Below, piece after piece: positions 56,992 through 64,000 of a stretch of 64,000 nt of DNA. The notes below the pieces were generated by a model. The model had not been told where the DNA came from. It made no database searches and saw only the letters and a program-made list of their open reading frames with translations. Origin of the DNA: Hydrogenophaga sp. Root209 (lineage in GTDB: Bacteria > Pseudomonadota > Gammaproteobacteria > Burkholderiales > Burkholderiaceae_C); assembly GCF_001428625.1 (NCBI RefSeq), contig NZ_LMIE01000029.1:38125-102124 (forward strand), in the 5' to 3' direction. Position 1 is the stretch's first letter. The number at the start of each line of letters is the position of its first letter. A program made the translations under genes and the position numbers.

Positions 56992-57189
56992 ATGAACGTC
57001 TTCATCAACCAGCAACCCCGTGAACTGCCCGCAGGCGCCACGCTGGCCGATGCGCTGCGCGTGTGCGATCCACCGGCCGTGTTCGCCGCCGCGGTCAACC
57101 TGCAGTTCGTGCCGCGCACCGCCTACGCGCAGCAGGTGCTGGTCGAAGGCGACCGCATTGAAATCATCGCTCCCATCACCGGGGGCTGA
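56992..57189 (+). CDS. thiS: Sulfur carrier protein ThiS
   Basis: 65 residues ending in the essential GG tail (PITGG), which becomes a thiocarboxylate that donates sulfur to the thiazole. It has the ubiquitin-like start MNVFINQQPRELPAGATLADAL. The gene is 10 bases after thiO and 11 bases before thiG. Confidence 0.96.
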   Translation: MNVFINQQPRELPAGATLADALRVCDPPAVFAAAVNLQFVPRTAYAQQVLVEGDRIEIIAPITGG

Positions 57190-57200
57190 GGAGCCGCACC

Positions 57201-58013
57201 ATGGACATGACCACCCCGCTCACCCACGACGACCCGCTGATCCTCTACGGCGAGGTTTTCCAGAGCCGCCTGATGCTGGGCACCTCGCGTTACCCCTCGC
57301 CGGCCACGCTCGAAGCGGCCGTGAAGCGCGCCCAGCCCGCCATGCTCACCGCCTCGCTGCGCCGCCAGGGCGCGGTGCAGCCCGAGGCCGGCGCGGCGTT
57401 CTGGAAACTGCTGCAGGAGCTGGCTGTGCCGGTGCTGCCCAACACCGCCGGCTGCCACAGCGCGCAAGAGGTGATCACCACCGCGCAGATGGCGCGCGAG
57501 GTGTTCAGCACGCCCTGGATCAAGCTCGAACTCATCGGCGACGACTACAGCCTGCAGCCCGACACGCTCAACCTGGTGGACTGCGCGCGCCAGCTGATCA
57601 ACGACGGCTTCAAGGTGCTGCCCTACTGCACCGAAGACCTGGTGCTGTGCCAGCGCCTGGTCGACGTCGGCTGCCAGGCCGTGATGCCCTGGGCCGCGCC
57701 CATCGGCACCGGCCGCGGCCCGGTGAACCCCTATGCCATGCGCCTGTTGCGCGAGCGCCTGAAGGTGCCGCTGATCGTGGACGCCGGCCTGGGCCTGCCC
57801 TCGCACGCCTGCACCGTGATGGAGTGGGGCTTTGACGCCGTGCTGCTCAACACCGCGGTGGCGCTGGCGCAGTCGCCGGTGGACATGGCCGGCGCGTTTG
57901 CCGACGCGGTGCGCGCCGGGCGTGCCGCTTACCGCTCTGGAGCCATGCAGCAACAAGACAGCGCCCAACCCAGCACCCCGGTGCTCGGCACCCCTTTCTG
58001 GCACCACCCATGA
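57201..58013 (+). CDS. thiG: Thiazole synthase ThiG
   Basis: A 270-residue TIM-barrel enzyme. The substrate-binding Schiff-base lysine is Lys108 in WIKLELIGDD, and MPWAAPIGTGRGPVNPYAM and VDAGLGLPSHAC are typical. It makes the thiazole phosphate from deoxyxylulose phosphate, ThiS sulfur and dehydroglycine. GAGGAG precedes the ATG. Its stop overlaps the next ATG by 4 bases. Confidence 0.96.
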   Translation: MDMTTPLTHDDPLILYGEVFQSRLMLGTSRYPSPATLEAAVKRAQPAMLTASLRRQGAVQPEAGAAFWKLLQELAVPVLPNTAGCHSAQEVITTAQMAREVFSTPWIKLELIGDDYSLQPDTLNLVDCARQLINDGFKVLPYCTEDLVLCQRLVDVGCQAVMPWAAPIGTGRGPVNPYAMRLLRERLKVPLIVDAGLGLPSHACTVMEWGFDAVLLNTAVALAQSPVDMAGAFADAVRAGRAAYRSGAMQQQDSAQPSTPVLGTPFWHHP

Positions 58014-58951
58014 TCCTCACCCGCAACCCCACCCTGAACGTGGCCATGAACGTGCAGGCGATGGCGCAGACCATCGTGCAGGCCCACCACGCCACGCTGG
58101 CCTTGCCCATTCCGCCAGAAGCGCAAGCCCTCAAGGGCGACCAGGACGACATGGTGTTTGCCGCCGCGCTGCTGGCTGGCCACGCACTGGGCTTCGTGCC
58201 GGCCGATGCGCTGTGCCTGGCGCAGGCGTGGTCTCGCCAATCGCTGCGCACGGGAGAATTTCACCCCGAACAGTGGCCCACCGAGCCGGTCGATTTCGGC
58301 CTGGCCCCGTGGCCGCGCCAGAACGCGTTTGCACCTTGTCCGTCGGCGCTGGGGCTTTACGCGGTGATGCCCGACGCGGCCTGGACGATCCGCATGGCCC
58401 GTGCGGGCGTGCCCACCGTGCAACTGCGTTTCAAGTCGGGCGACGCGGCGGCCGTGCGTGCTGAAGTGTTCAGCGCCGTCGCCGGCGTTCAGGGCACGGG
58501 TGCGCGCCTGTTCATCAACGACCACTGGCAGCTCGCCATCGAGGCCGGCGCGTATGGCGTGCACCTGGGCCAGGAAGACCTGCAGGCCATGACGCCCGCC
58601 GGCCTCAAGGCCATCAAGGCCGCCGGCCTGCGCCTGGGCCTGAGCACCCACGGTTATGCCGAGATGTTGATCGCCGACCAGCACAGCCCGAGCTACATCG
58701 CCATGGGCGCGGTCTTCCCCACCACCCTCAAACAGATGGCCACCGCGCCACAAGGCACGGGCCGGCTGGGCGTGTATTCGAAAATGCTGCGCGACTACCC
58801 GCGCGTGGCCATCGGCGGCATCGACCTCGGCACACTGCCCGACGTGTTGAAGACGGGCGTGACCTCGGTGGGTGTGGTGCGCGCGTTGATGTCGGCGCCC
58901 GACCTGCAAGCCGCGGTGGCCACCTGGAACGCCGCGATCACACCGGCCTGA
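58010..58951 (+). CDS. thiE: Thiamine phosphate synthase with N-terminal extension
   Basis: 313 residues, about 100 more than normal ThiE. The C-terminal 200 residues hold the ThiE barrel: GVPTVQLRFKS, FINDHWQLA, GVHLGQEDL and IGGIDLGTL. The N-terminal part (about 45-82) resembles the C-terminal helices of ThiD (compare FAAALLAGHALGFVPADAL with the ThiD LSSAIAAHLALGEPLDRAV), but the anion-hole GTGC is replaced, so it is probably a degenerate kinase piece. The ATG overlaps thiG, so translation is coupled. Confidence 0.9.
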   Translation: MILTRNPTLNVAMNVQAMAQTIVQAHHATLALPIPPEAQALKGDQDDMVFAAALLAGHALGFVPADALCLAQAWSRQSLRTGEFHPEQWPTEPVDFGLAPWPRQNAFAPCPSALGLYAVMPDAAWTIRMARAGVPTVQLRFKSGDAAAVRAEVFSAVAGVQGTGARLFINDHWQLAIEAGAYGVHLGQEDLQAMTPAGLKAIKAAGLRLGLSTHGYAEMLIADQHSPSYIAMGAVFPTTLKQMATAPQGTGRLGVYSKMLRDYPRVAIGGIDLGTLPDVLKTGVTSVGVVRALMSAPDLQAAVATWNAAITPA

Positions 58952-59480
58952 GCGGGGTGTGCGCCCCGGCGGGCAACCGGATCTCGATGGGGTCCTGGTC
59001 CGAGACCACACCGCCGCGCAGCACCACCGCCATCACACCCGCCTTGCGGATCAATTCGCCCTCAGGCGAGCGGTCGAGCACCGCAGCCATCAGGCCGGGT
59101 TGAAAGCGGTCGATCTGCACACAAGGGTTGCGCAGGCCCGTGATGCGCACCACGGCGTCGGGCCCGAGGTGGAGTTCGGTGTCCGTGGGCAAAGCCAGCA
59201 GGTCGATGTCCCGCGTGGTGACGTTTTCGCCAATGTCTCCCGGCCGCACCGCGTGGCCCTGCGCGGACAACGCTGCCAACAACTCGGACTGCAGCAAGTG
59301 CACCTGGCGCAGATTGGGCTGGGTCGGGTCGCGCGCCACGCGCGAACGGTGCTGCACCGTCTCGCCGCAATGCGTATCGCCTTCGACGCCCAGATCGGCG
59401 AGCAGCGTGATGCACCCGAACCGCTGCTTGGAAAATTCGTGGACCGGGCTGAGGTGAACGGCGAGGATGTGGGCACTCAT
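58938..59480 (-). CDS. MOSC-domain protein
   Basis: 180 residues. The opening AHILAVHLSPVHEF is followed by LGVEGDTHCGE, then NLRQVHLLQSELL, RPGDIGENVTTRDIDL and ITGLRNPCVQID with the conserved MOSC cysteine. MOSC proteins bind the molybdenum cofactor sulfurase or detoxification chemistry; this stand-alone type has no assigned substrate. It is convergent with thiE and overlaps its last 14 bases. Confidence 0.9.
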   Translation of the reverse strand: MSAHILAVHLSPVHEFSKQRFGCITLLADLGVEGDTHCGETVQHRSRVARDPTQPNLRQVHLLQSELLAALSAQGHAVRPGDIGENVTTRDIDLLALPTDTELHLGPDAVVRITGLRNPCVQIDRFQPGLMAAVLDRSPEGELIRKAGVMAVVLRGGVVSDQDPIEIRLPAGAHTPLRPV

Positions 59481-59507
59481 GGTGCGCCGGTTTTTAGCAC
59501 ACCGGCC

Positions 59508-60809
59508 TCAAACCACCTCACGCCGCCCCACGCCTTTCATCATCGGCTTCACGCTCAGCCCGTGCAGCAGGATCGACAGCGCGACCACGATCAGCGTGAG
59601 CTGAATCAGCTGCAGCGCCAGGGGTTCGGGCAGCCCGTGCTGGATGGCGTACATCAGGTAGTAGAGCGAGCCGATGCCGCGCACGCCGAACCAGGCGGTC
59701 ATGCCGCGCACGGAAGCGATGGTGTGCATGCCCAGCAAGCCAACGCACACGCTCAGCGGACGTGCCACGAAGAACAGGAACAGCGCCAGGCCCACCGCCG
59801 CCCAGCTCCAGGAATCGCGGTACAGCGCGCCGCCCAGCAAGAGCACCAGAACCAGTTCGGACAGTCGCTCCAGATGCTCCTTGAACACCAGCGCTCCCCG
59901 GCTCACGGTGGAAGCGGGCTCGCCGGCCGACGCAACAGACGGTGCCGCGCCCGCCGAGACAGGCTCGCCGGCCGCGGCAGGGAGCCGATCCCGCCGCGCG
60001 AGCCGCATCTCGGTCTGGCGCAGGGCCACAGCCCCGAAAAACACCGCCAGAAAGCCCCAGGCGTGCAACCACACGCTCAGGCCATAGACCACACCGATGA
60101 AGCCCAGGCCCAGGAAATCGTCCAGCAGCTCGTGGCGCTGCGGCGCCCCGCGCAACCACCAGCCCACGCGCGCCAGCGCCACGCCCGACACCACACCGAT
60201 GGCGACGCCTCCGACCGTGGCCCAGAGCACGTCCACCAGCACCCACTGCAGGCCGTACTCGCCGAGGTTGCGCAGGCCCAGAAGCCCCAGGCCCAGCATC
60301 ACGAAGGGAAAAGCCGAGCCGTCGTTGAGACCCCCTTCGCAGGTCAGCGTGAAACGCAATTGATCCCGGTCTCCGGGGTGGCGGCTCTGCACCTCGGTGG
60401 CCAGCACCGGATCGGTGGGCGCTACGATGGCACCCAGCAGGATGGCCGCGCCCAGTGGCAGGCCCAATACCCACACGCCAAATGCCGCCACCAGGCCCAC
60501 GGTGAGCGCCATGGAGACACTGGCCAGCAACAGCGGCGCACGCCACTGTCGAAAGCTGAACGGCACGGGCATCTTCACGCCTGCGGAAAACAGCGAGATC
60601 AGCACCGCCACTTCGGTCAGCACCTCGAGCACCGCCGACTGTTTCAGTGGATTGAAACTGAAGGCGCCCAGCACGGTGGGGCCCATGATCAGGCCGACCG
60701 CGAGGTAGAGCATGGCCGGGGTGAGCGGCACGCGCTTGAGAACAGTGGACGCCACACCCATCACGAGCAGCATGGCGCCAACGAGGACGAACCACTGGGA
60801 AACGCTCAT
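59508..60809 (-). CDS. CPA1-type cation/proton antiporter
   Basis: A 433-residue membrane protein with about 12 helices. The ion-binding region has GAIVAPTDPVLATEV (about 125-139) and CEGGLNDGSAFPFV (156-169), the TD/ND motif of Na+/H+ exchangers. The C-terminal part has MTAWFGVRGIGSLYYL. It exchanges Na+ or K+ for protons; specificity is not visible. It stands alone on the minus strand. Confidence 0.92.
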   Translation of the reverse strand: MSVSQWFVLVGAMLLVMGVASTVLKRVPLTPAMLYLAVGLIMGPTVLGAFSFNPLKQSAVLEVLTEVAVLISLFSAGVKMPVPFSFRQWRAPLLLASVSMALTVGLVAAFGVWVLGLPLGAAILLGAIVAPTDPVLATEVQSRHPGDRDQLRFTLTCEGGLNDGSAFPFVMLGLGLLGLRNLGEYGLQWVLVDVLWATVGGVAIGVVSGVALARVGWWLRGAPQRHELLDDFLGLGFIGVVYGLSVWLHAWGFLAVFFGAVALRQTEMRLARRDRLPAAAGEPVSAGAAPSVASAGEPASTVSRGALVFKEHLERLSELVLVLLLGGALYRDSWSWAAVGLALFLFFVARPLSVCVGLLGMHTIASVRGMTAWFGVRGIGSLYYLMYAIQHGLPEPLALQLIQLTLIVVALSILLHGLSVKPMMKGVGRREVV

Positions 60810-60921
60810 GAAACCACCTCCATGCTGCGCACCGTGCCCCCGGCGCGGATCAAGCCAGGGTGCGGGCCGCTTTCTCGCGCGCCTGCACTGGAGACGTCGT
60901 CATGGGCGTCCCCGCCGGGAG

Positions 60922-61476
60922 TCAGTTGGTCCTGGCCGGCACCGGCACCTGCGTCAGCAGATCAGCCAGTTCGTCGGCGTGTTCCTCTTCCACGGCAAGG
61001 ATCGATTCGAGCAGTCGGCGCGTGGTCGGGTCACCGTCGCCGAGGGACTCGATCGCGTGGCGGTAGCTGTCGATGGCGATACGCTCGGCCACCAGGTTCT
61101 CGCGGATCATCTCGGTCAGCGTGGCGCCTTCCACGTACTCGGCATGGCTGCGCCGGGTGAGGGAATCGGGCGAGAAGTCGGGTTCTCCACCGAGCTGCAC
61201 GATGCGCTCGGCCAGCTGGTCGGCGTGGCCCTGCTCTTCGTTCGAGTGCACCAGGAATTCGGCAGCCGTGGCGTGCGAGTGGATGCCGCTGGCCATGAAG
61301 TGGTGGCGGCGGTAGCGCAGCACACACACGAGTTCGGTGGCCAGTGCGTCGTTGAGCATGGCGATGACCGCCTTCAGGTCGGCGCTGTAGCCGGCGGTCA
61401 CGGCGCCTTCTTCCATGCGTTGGCGCGCACTCTTGCGCAGTTCGGTGATGTCCAGGGGTTTGTTTTGTGGGTTCAT
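60922..61476 (-). CDS. Ferritin-like (bacterioferritin-type) protein
   Basis: 184 residues from the ATG at 61476, a four-helix bundle. Metal ligands are visible in ALATELVCVLRYRRH, FLVHSNEEQGHADQLAE and ENLVAERIAIDSYRHAIE, with EEEHADEL near the end. The pattern is of a diiron ferritin-like protein that protects or stores iron. It is in the same direction as, and 25 bases downstream of, an OmpA-type lipoprotein gene. Confidence 0.88.
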   Translation of the reverse strand: MNPQNKPLDITELRKSARQRMEEGAVTAGYSADLKAVIAMLNDALATELVCVLRYRRHHFMASGIHSHATAAEFLVHSNEEQGHADQLAERIVQLGGEPDFSPDSLTRRSHAEYVEGATLTEMIRENLVAERIAIDSYRHAIESLGDGDPTTRRLLESILAVEEEHADELADLLTQVPVPARTN

Positions 61477-61501
61477 GGTGTTTTCCTTCGGGTGTGGGGG
61501 A

Positions 61502-62392
61502 TCAACGCGCCTTGATCTGGCCGCTGTCGTCCGAGAGCACGATCTCGACGCGACGGTTCGTCTGGCGGCCCGCGGCGGTGTCGTTCGACGCCACCGGGTG
61601 GGCCTCGCCGTAACCCCGCGAGGCCACACGGGTGGATGCAATGCCCTGGCGCAGCAAGGCAACGCGCACCGCATCGGCGCGCTCGGTGGACAGGGTCTGG
61701 TTGTAGGCATCGGCGCCGGTGCTGTCGGTGAAGCCTTCCACCAGCACGGTGCGCTGCGGGTCGGCATTGAGCACCTCCACCAGTTGGTCCACCATGCGCA
61801 GGCCGGAGGGCTTGAGCGCGGAGCGATCCACGTCGAACAGCACGTCACCCAGTGTGATCACCACGCCGCGCGGTGTCTGCTTGGCGTTGAGTTCGGCCAT
61901 GCGCGCTTCGAGCAGGCGGTTGCGCTCCATCGCCATGGCCGCCTGACGCTGGGCCTCCGTGGCATCGGTGCGGGCTGCCCCGGCCGTGCGTTGCGCTTCG
62001 GCTGCGGCGCGCTGGGCGGCCTCGGCCTCTTGCGTTCGCGCCTGCAGTTGGGCGGCGGTGCGCGCGGCACCGGCGTTGGCCACGCTGAGCTCGGCGGTCT
62101 TGAAGTTCACCGTCTCGCGCACGATGAACGCGCGCTGCGAGGCCACGTAGGCCAGGTGATTCACCCGCGCCTCATCTTCTCGATTGGCCAACGCCACGTT
62201 GGCCGCGTTCAATGCATCGGCGGCCTGGCGCAACTCGGTGGGGGCCTGGTTCTGCGAACGTGGGTCGGCTTGCACGGTGCGGTAGTCCTCGCGCGCCTGG
62301 TCGAGCCGGACGTTGGACAACGGCGTGGTGCTGCAGCCAGCCGCGACGGCCAGAGCGGTGAGGGAAAGCGCGAAGCGGTGTGCGGTTTTCAT
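61502..62392 (-). CDS. OmpA/DUF4398-type lipoprotein
   Basis: 296 residues from the ATG at 62392. The lipobox is VAAGC (Cys20). An N-terminal DUF4398-like helical part and an Ala/Arg/Gln-rich coiled coil (about 100-175) lead to the OmpA domain with VEGFTDSTGADAYNQTLS and NRRVEIVLS. It would tie the outer membrane to peptidoglycan. It is 26 bases after the DUF4398 gene and probably co-transcribed. Confidence 0.9.
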   Translation of the reverse strand: MKTAHRFALSLTALAVAAGCSTTPLSNVRLDQAREDYRTVQADPRSQNQAPTELRQAADALNAANVALANREDEARVNHLAYVASQRAFIVRETVNFKTAELSVANAGAARTAAQLQARTQEAEAAQRAAAEAQRTAGAARTDATEAQRQAAMAMERNRLLEARMAELNAKQTPRGVVITLGDVLFDVDRSALKPSGLRMVDQLVEVLNADPQRTVLVEGFTDSTGADAYNQTLSTERADAVRVALLRQGIASTRVASRGYGEAHPVASNDTAAGRQTNRRVEIVLSDDSGQIKAR

Positions 62393-62418
62393 GGCATGTC
62401 CTGGGGTGTCGGTGTTGG

Positions 62419-62847
62419 TCATCGGGGAGCCGTGCGCTCGATTTCCTGGCGCAGGGCGCGGCCGTCTTCGCGCAGTTCGGTGGCAGCCTTGTCGGCGCGG
62501 TTGCTGCGGGCCTTCACTTCGGCCAGCCGGGCATCCACCTGCACTTCGTCTGACAGCAACAGCGCGCGGTCGTACTGCTGCTGGCTCATGGCGGCTTCAG
62601 CCAGGGCCTGCTTCTGCCGGGCGATGTTGAGCTCGGTGGGCGCGAGCTCGGCCGCACCCGCGCGGGCTGCCGTTTCAACCGCGACGCGAGACAGCGCCAG
62701 CTCCTGCGTGGGTGCGGGCGTTTTGGTGGCGCACGCCATCAACACGAGCGTGAGAGCGGTGAGTGCGGTGAGGGCAAGCAGACGCGCGATCTGGTGGCGG
62801 GACGGTGCAGGAAGGGGCTTTGCGCGAGGCGCGAATGCGTTGTTCAT
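62419..62847 (-). CDS. DUF4398 lipoprotein
   Basis: 142 residues from the ATG at 62847. The lipobox is LMACA (Cys39), after an unusually long positively charged N-terminus. The rest is helical (KQALAEAAMSQQQYDRALLL), the DUF4398 pattern, of unknown function. It is the first gene of a unit with the OmpA and ferritin-like genes and is divergent from csbD. Confidence 0.85.
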   Translation of the reverse strand: MNNAFAPRAKPLPAPSRHQIARLLALTALTALTLVLMACATKTPAPTQELALSRVAVETAARAGAAELAPTELNIARQKQALAEAAMSQQQYDRALLLSDEVQVDARLAEVKARSNRADKAATELREDGRALRQEIERTAPR

Positions 62848-63022
62848 CGAGGGTTCCTTCAGGTCAGCATGGGCCACGGAGGCCGACTCTGCCAGCATGG
62901 GCGCGCAGCTTCTTCGCGTCGGTGCTTTGGCGCACAGACCCACGGCACGCCACCGAATAAAAGCAACTGTGGCGACCTGCACGGCCGTGCTTGTCGAGAC
63001 CGCTCCAACCAAAGGACATCAC

Positions 63023-63277
63023 ATGAACTGGGACACCATTCAAGGCAACTGGAAACAACTCACCGGCCGCGCCAAGCAGCAGTGGGGCAAGCTGACCGAC
63101 GACGACCTGACGCAGGTGGCAGGCCACCGCGACCAGCTCGCCGGCAAGATCCAGGAACGCTACGGCATTGCCAAGGACGAAGCCGAAGAACAACTGAAAG
63201 CCTGGGAGAAGAGCTCCGACGATTCGTGGCTGAACATCACGACCGACGCCGAGCACGCGCAGAAGCCCCGGCGCTGA
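63023..63277 (+). CDS. CsbD family stress protein
   Basis: 84 residues from ATG 63023, preceded by AAGGA. It has the CsbD core MNWDTIQGNWKQLTGRAK, WGKLTDDDL and AGKIQERYGIAKDEAEEQL. CsbD proteins are small hydrophilic proteins induced by general stress; the mechanism is unknown. It is divergent from the DUF4398-OmpA-ferritin unit. Confidence 0.95.
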   Translation: MNWDTIQGNWKQLTGRAKQQWGKLTDDDLTQVAGHRDQLAGKIQERYGIAKDEAEEQLKAWEKSSDDSWLNITTDAEHAQKPRR

Positions 63278-63284
63278 CGTGAAT

Positions 63285-63484
63285 GGACCTCGCGCAGCGG
63301 GGGAGCGTGGGGGCAAACGAGACTGCCGCCGGGCCGCCCCAAGGCAGGCTCAGCCCCCTCGGGGGGGTAGCGACCCGTGCAGCGGCGGAGCGTGGGGGCA
63401 CGAAGATCCGGCGCAGGGCCGCCCCAAGCCGGATCAGCCCCCTCGGGGGGCAGCGGACCTCGCGCAGCGGCGGAGCGTGGGGGC
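63285..63484. repeat. 85-base tandem GC-rich repeat, 2.3 copies (copy D of the family)
   Basis: The string GCGTGGGGGC starts at 63305, 63390 and 63475, giving an exact period of 85 bases. Each unit has AGCGGCGGAGCGTGGGGGC, GGCCGCCCCAAG and CAGCCCCCTCGGGGGG. It fills the gap between csbD and the convergent Crp/Fnr gene. Confidence 0.85.
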
Positions 63485-63486
63485 CC

Positions 63487-64000
63487 TCATTTCATCGCCA
63501 TGAGTTCGCTGTGCAGCAACTTGTCGGCCTCGTAGCAACTGCATGATTCGGCTTCCAGCCCCGCCCGGTCGAGCACCTTGAGCTCGCCGCGGTGGTACTC
63601 GATGAGGCCGTCCTTCTGGAAGTCGCTCGCGGCTTTGGTCACACCCACACGGCGCACGCCCAGCATCAGCGAGATGAACTCCTGCGTGACGTGAAAGTGG
63701 TCTGCCTGAGCGCGGTCCTGGCTCATGAGCAGCCAGCGTGCCAGCCGCTGGCCGATGGGGTGAAAACGCTCGCAGGCCGAAGCGAGCGATTGTTGGTGCA
63801 GGCGGACCATCAAGGTGCGCTGCAACAGGTCCTTCAAAGCGGGCATCTCTTCCATGACCTTGCGAAAAACCTGCGCGTCGATGCGCCAGCAACTGCCCGC
63901 ACCCTGCACCAACGCACGCCATGGCGTCTTGGCCTCGCCCAGCACCAGTTCCGATCCGAGCATGGCCTCGCGCCCGACCATGCCCACCTCCAGTGGCGGG
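63487..64000 (-). CDS. Crp/Fnr-family regulator (N-terminal part beyond the window)
   Basis: The frame runs off the right edge; about 170 C-terminal residues are seen. The visible part starts within the cyclic-nucleotide-binding-like domain (VGMVGREAM) and continues into the winged helix-turn-helix, FHVTQEFISLMLGVRRVGVTKAA, with recognition-helix residues GVRRVGVT. The effector pocket cannot be judged and no Fe-S cysteine set is visible. It is convergent with csbD and could control the adjacent stress unit; this is inference. Confidence 0.9.
   Translation of the reverse strand, partial: PPLEVGMVGREAMLGSELVLGEAKTPWRALVQGAGSCWRIDAQVFRKVMEEMPALKDLLQRTLMVRLHQQSLASACERFHPIGQRLARWLLMSQDRAQADHFHVTQEFISLMLGVRRVGVTKAASDFQKDGLIEYHRGELKVLDRAGLEAESCSCYEADKLLHSELMAMK

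Noticed and set aside
59518-60795. A second long minus-strand frame overlapping the antiporter gene
   Set aside because: It is a frameshifted shadow of the antiporter with no domain pattern; GC-rich DNA often leaves such frames open.
61415-63277. 620-residue plus-strand frame ending in CsbD
   Set aside because: Only the last 84 codons are CsbD with a proper start and ribosome site; the rest is antisense to the lipoprotein genes.

Overview
The window looks like a chromosomal segment of a high-GC betaproteobacterium of the order Burkholderiales, most like the Comamonadaceae (Hydrogenophaga-like). This is inferred from the gene families, from Bug/TctC-type solute receptors, from a Sox cluster beside Calvin-cycle genes, and from GC-rich intergenic repeats; no database search was run. 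Coding is dense, with few long gaps and no rRNA, CRISPR array or recognisable insertion sequence.

Layout. Positions 1-3.8 kb hold a catabolic-looking module: an SMP-30-like protein (cut by the window edge), a CocE-type esterase and an orphan TctC-like receptor. From 3.8 to 5.0 kb there is a gene-poor patch with one small helix-turn-helix gene on the minus strand and a 16-bp palindrome upstream of it; it may be an element remnant next to tRNA-Asp. From 5.0 to 31.5 kb lies mostly housekeeping content: tRNA-Ala/Glu/Asp, gltX, metZ, purF, cvpA, a dedD-like SPOR gene, folC, an ArsC-like gene, ppnP, argG, murB, yajQ, a retropepsin-like protease, ridA, plsY, ybaK, a Tas-like aldo-keto reductase, an OmpA lipoprotein, an acyl-CoA synthetase, an alpha/beta hydrolase, a PagP-like barrel, prfB with its programmed frameshift, pepN, fbp, tRNA-Thr, an orphan protein with a HEPN-like motif, and a DadA-like oxidase.

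From 31.7 to 41.7 kb are a porin and a complete periplasmic thiosulfate-oxidation core (soxC, soxD, an extra cytochrome, soxY, soxZ, soxA, soxX, soxB, all on the minus strand). Divergent from soxC is a flavocytochrome c sulfide dehydrogenase pair. An inverted repeat upstream of soxC shares a 10-mer with the soxB leader. From 41.7 to 45.5 kb is a LysR regulator with an AtuA-type two-gene unit and a second Bug receptor.

From 45.5 to 53.3 kb is a Calvin-cycle operon on the minus strand (cbbY, cbbF, prk, tkt, gph, fba) with cbbR divergent from it. RuBisCO, GAPDH and PGK genes are not in the window. Together with the Sox and sulfide genes this indicates a sulfur-oxidising, CO2-fixing facultative chemolithoautotroph. 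From 53.3 to 59 kb is thiamine biosynthesis: a TPP riboswitch, cytX, thiD (opposite strand), then thiO-thiS-thiG-thiE. The end holds a MOSC protein, a CPA1-type antiporter, and a stress or envelope group (ferritin-like protein, OmpA and DUF4398 lipoproteins, CsbD, and the 3' part of a Crp/Fnr regulator running off the right edge).
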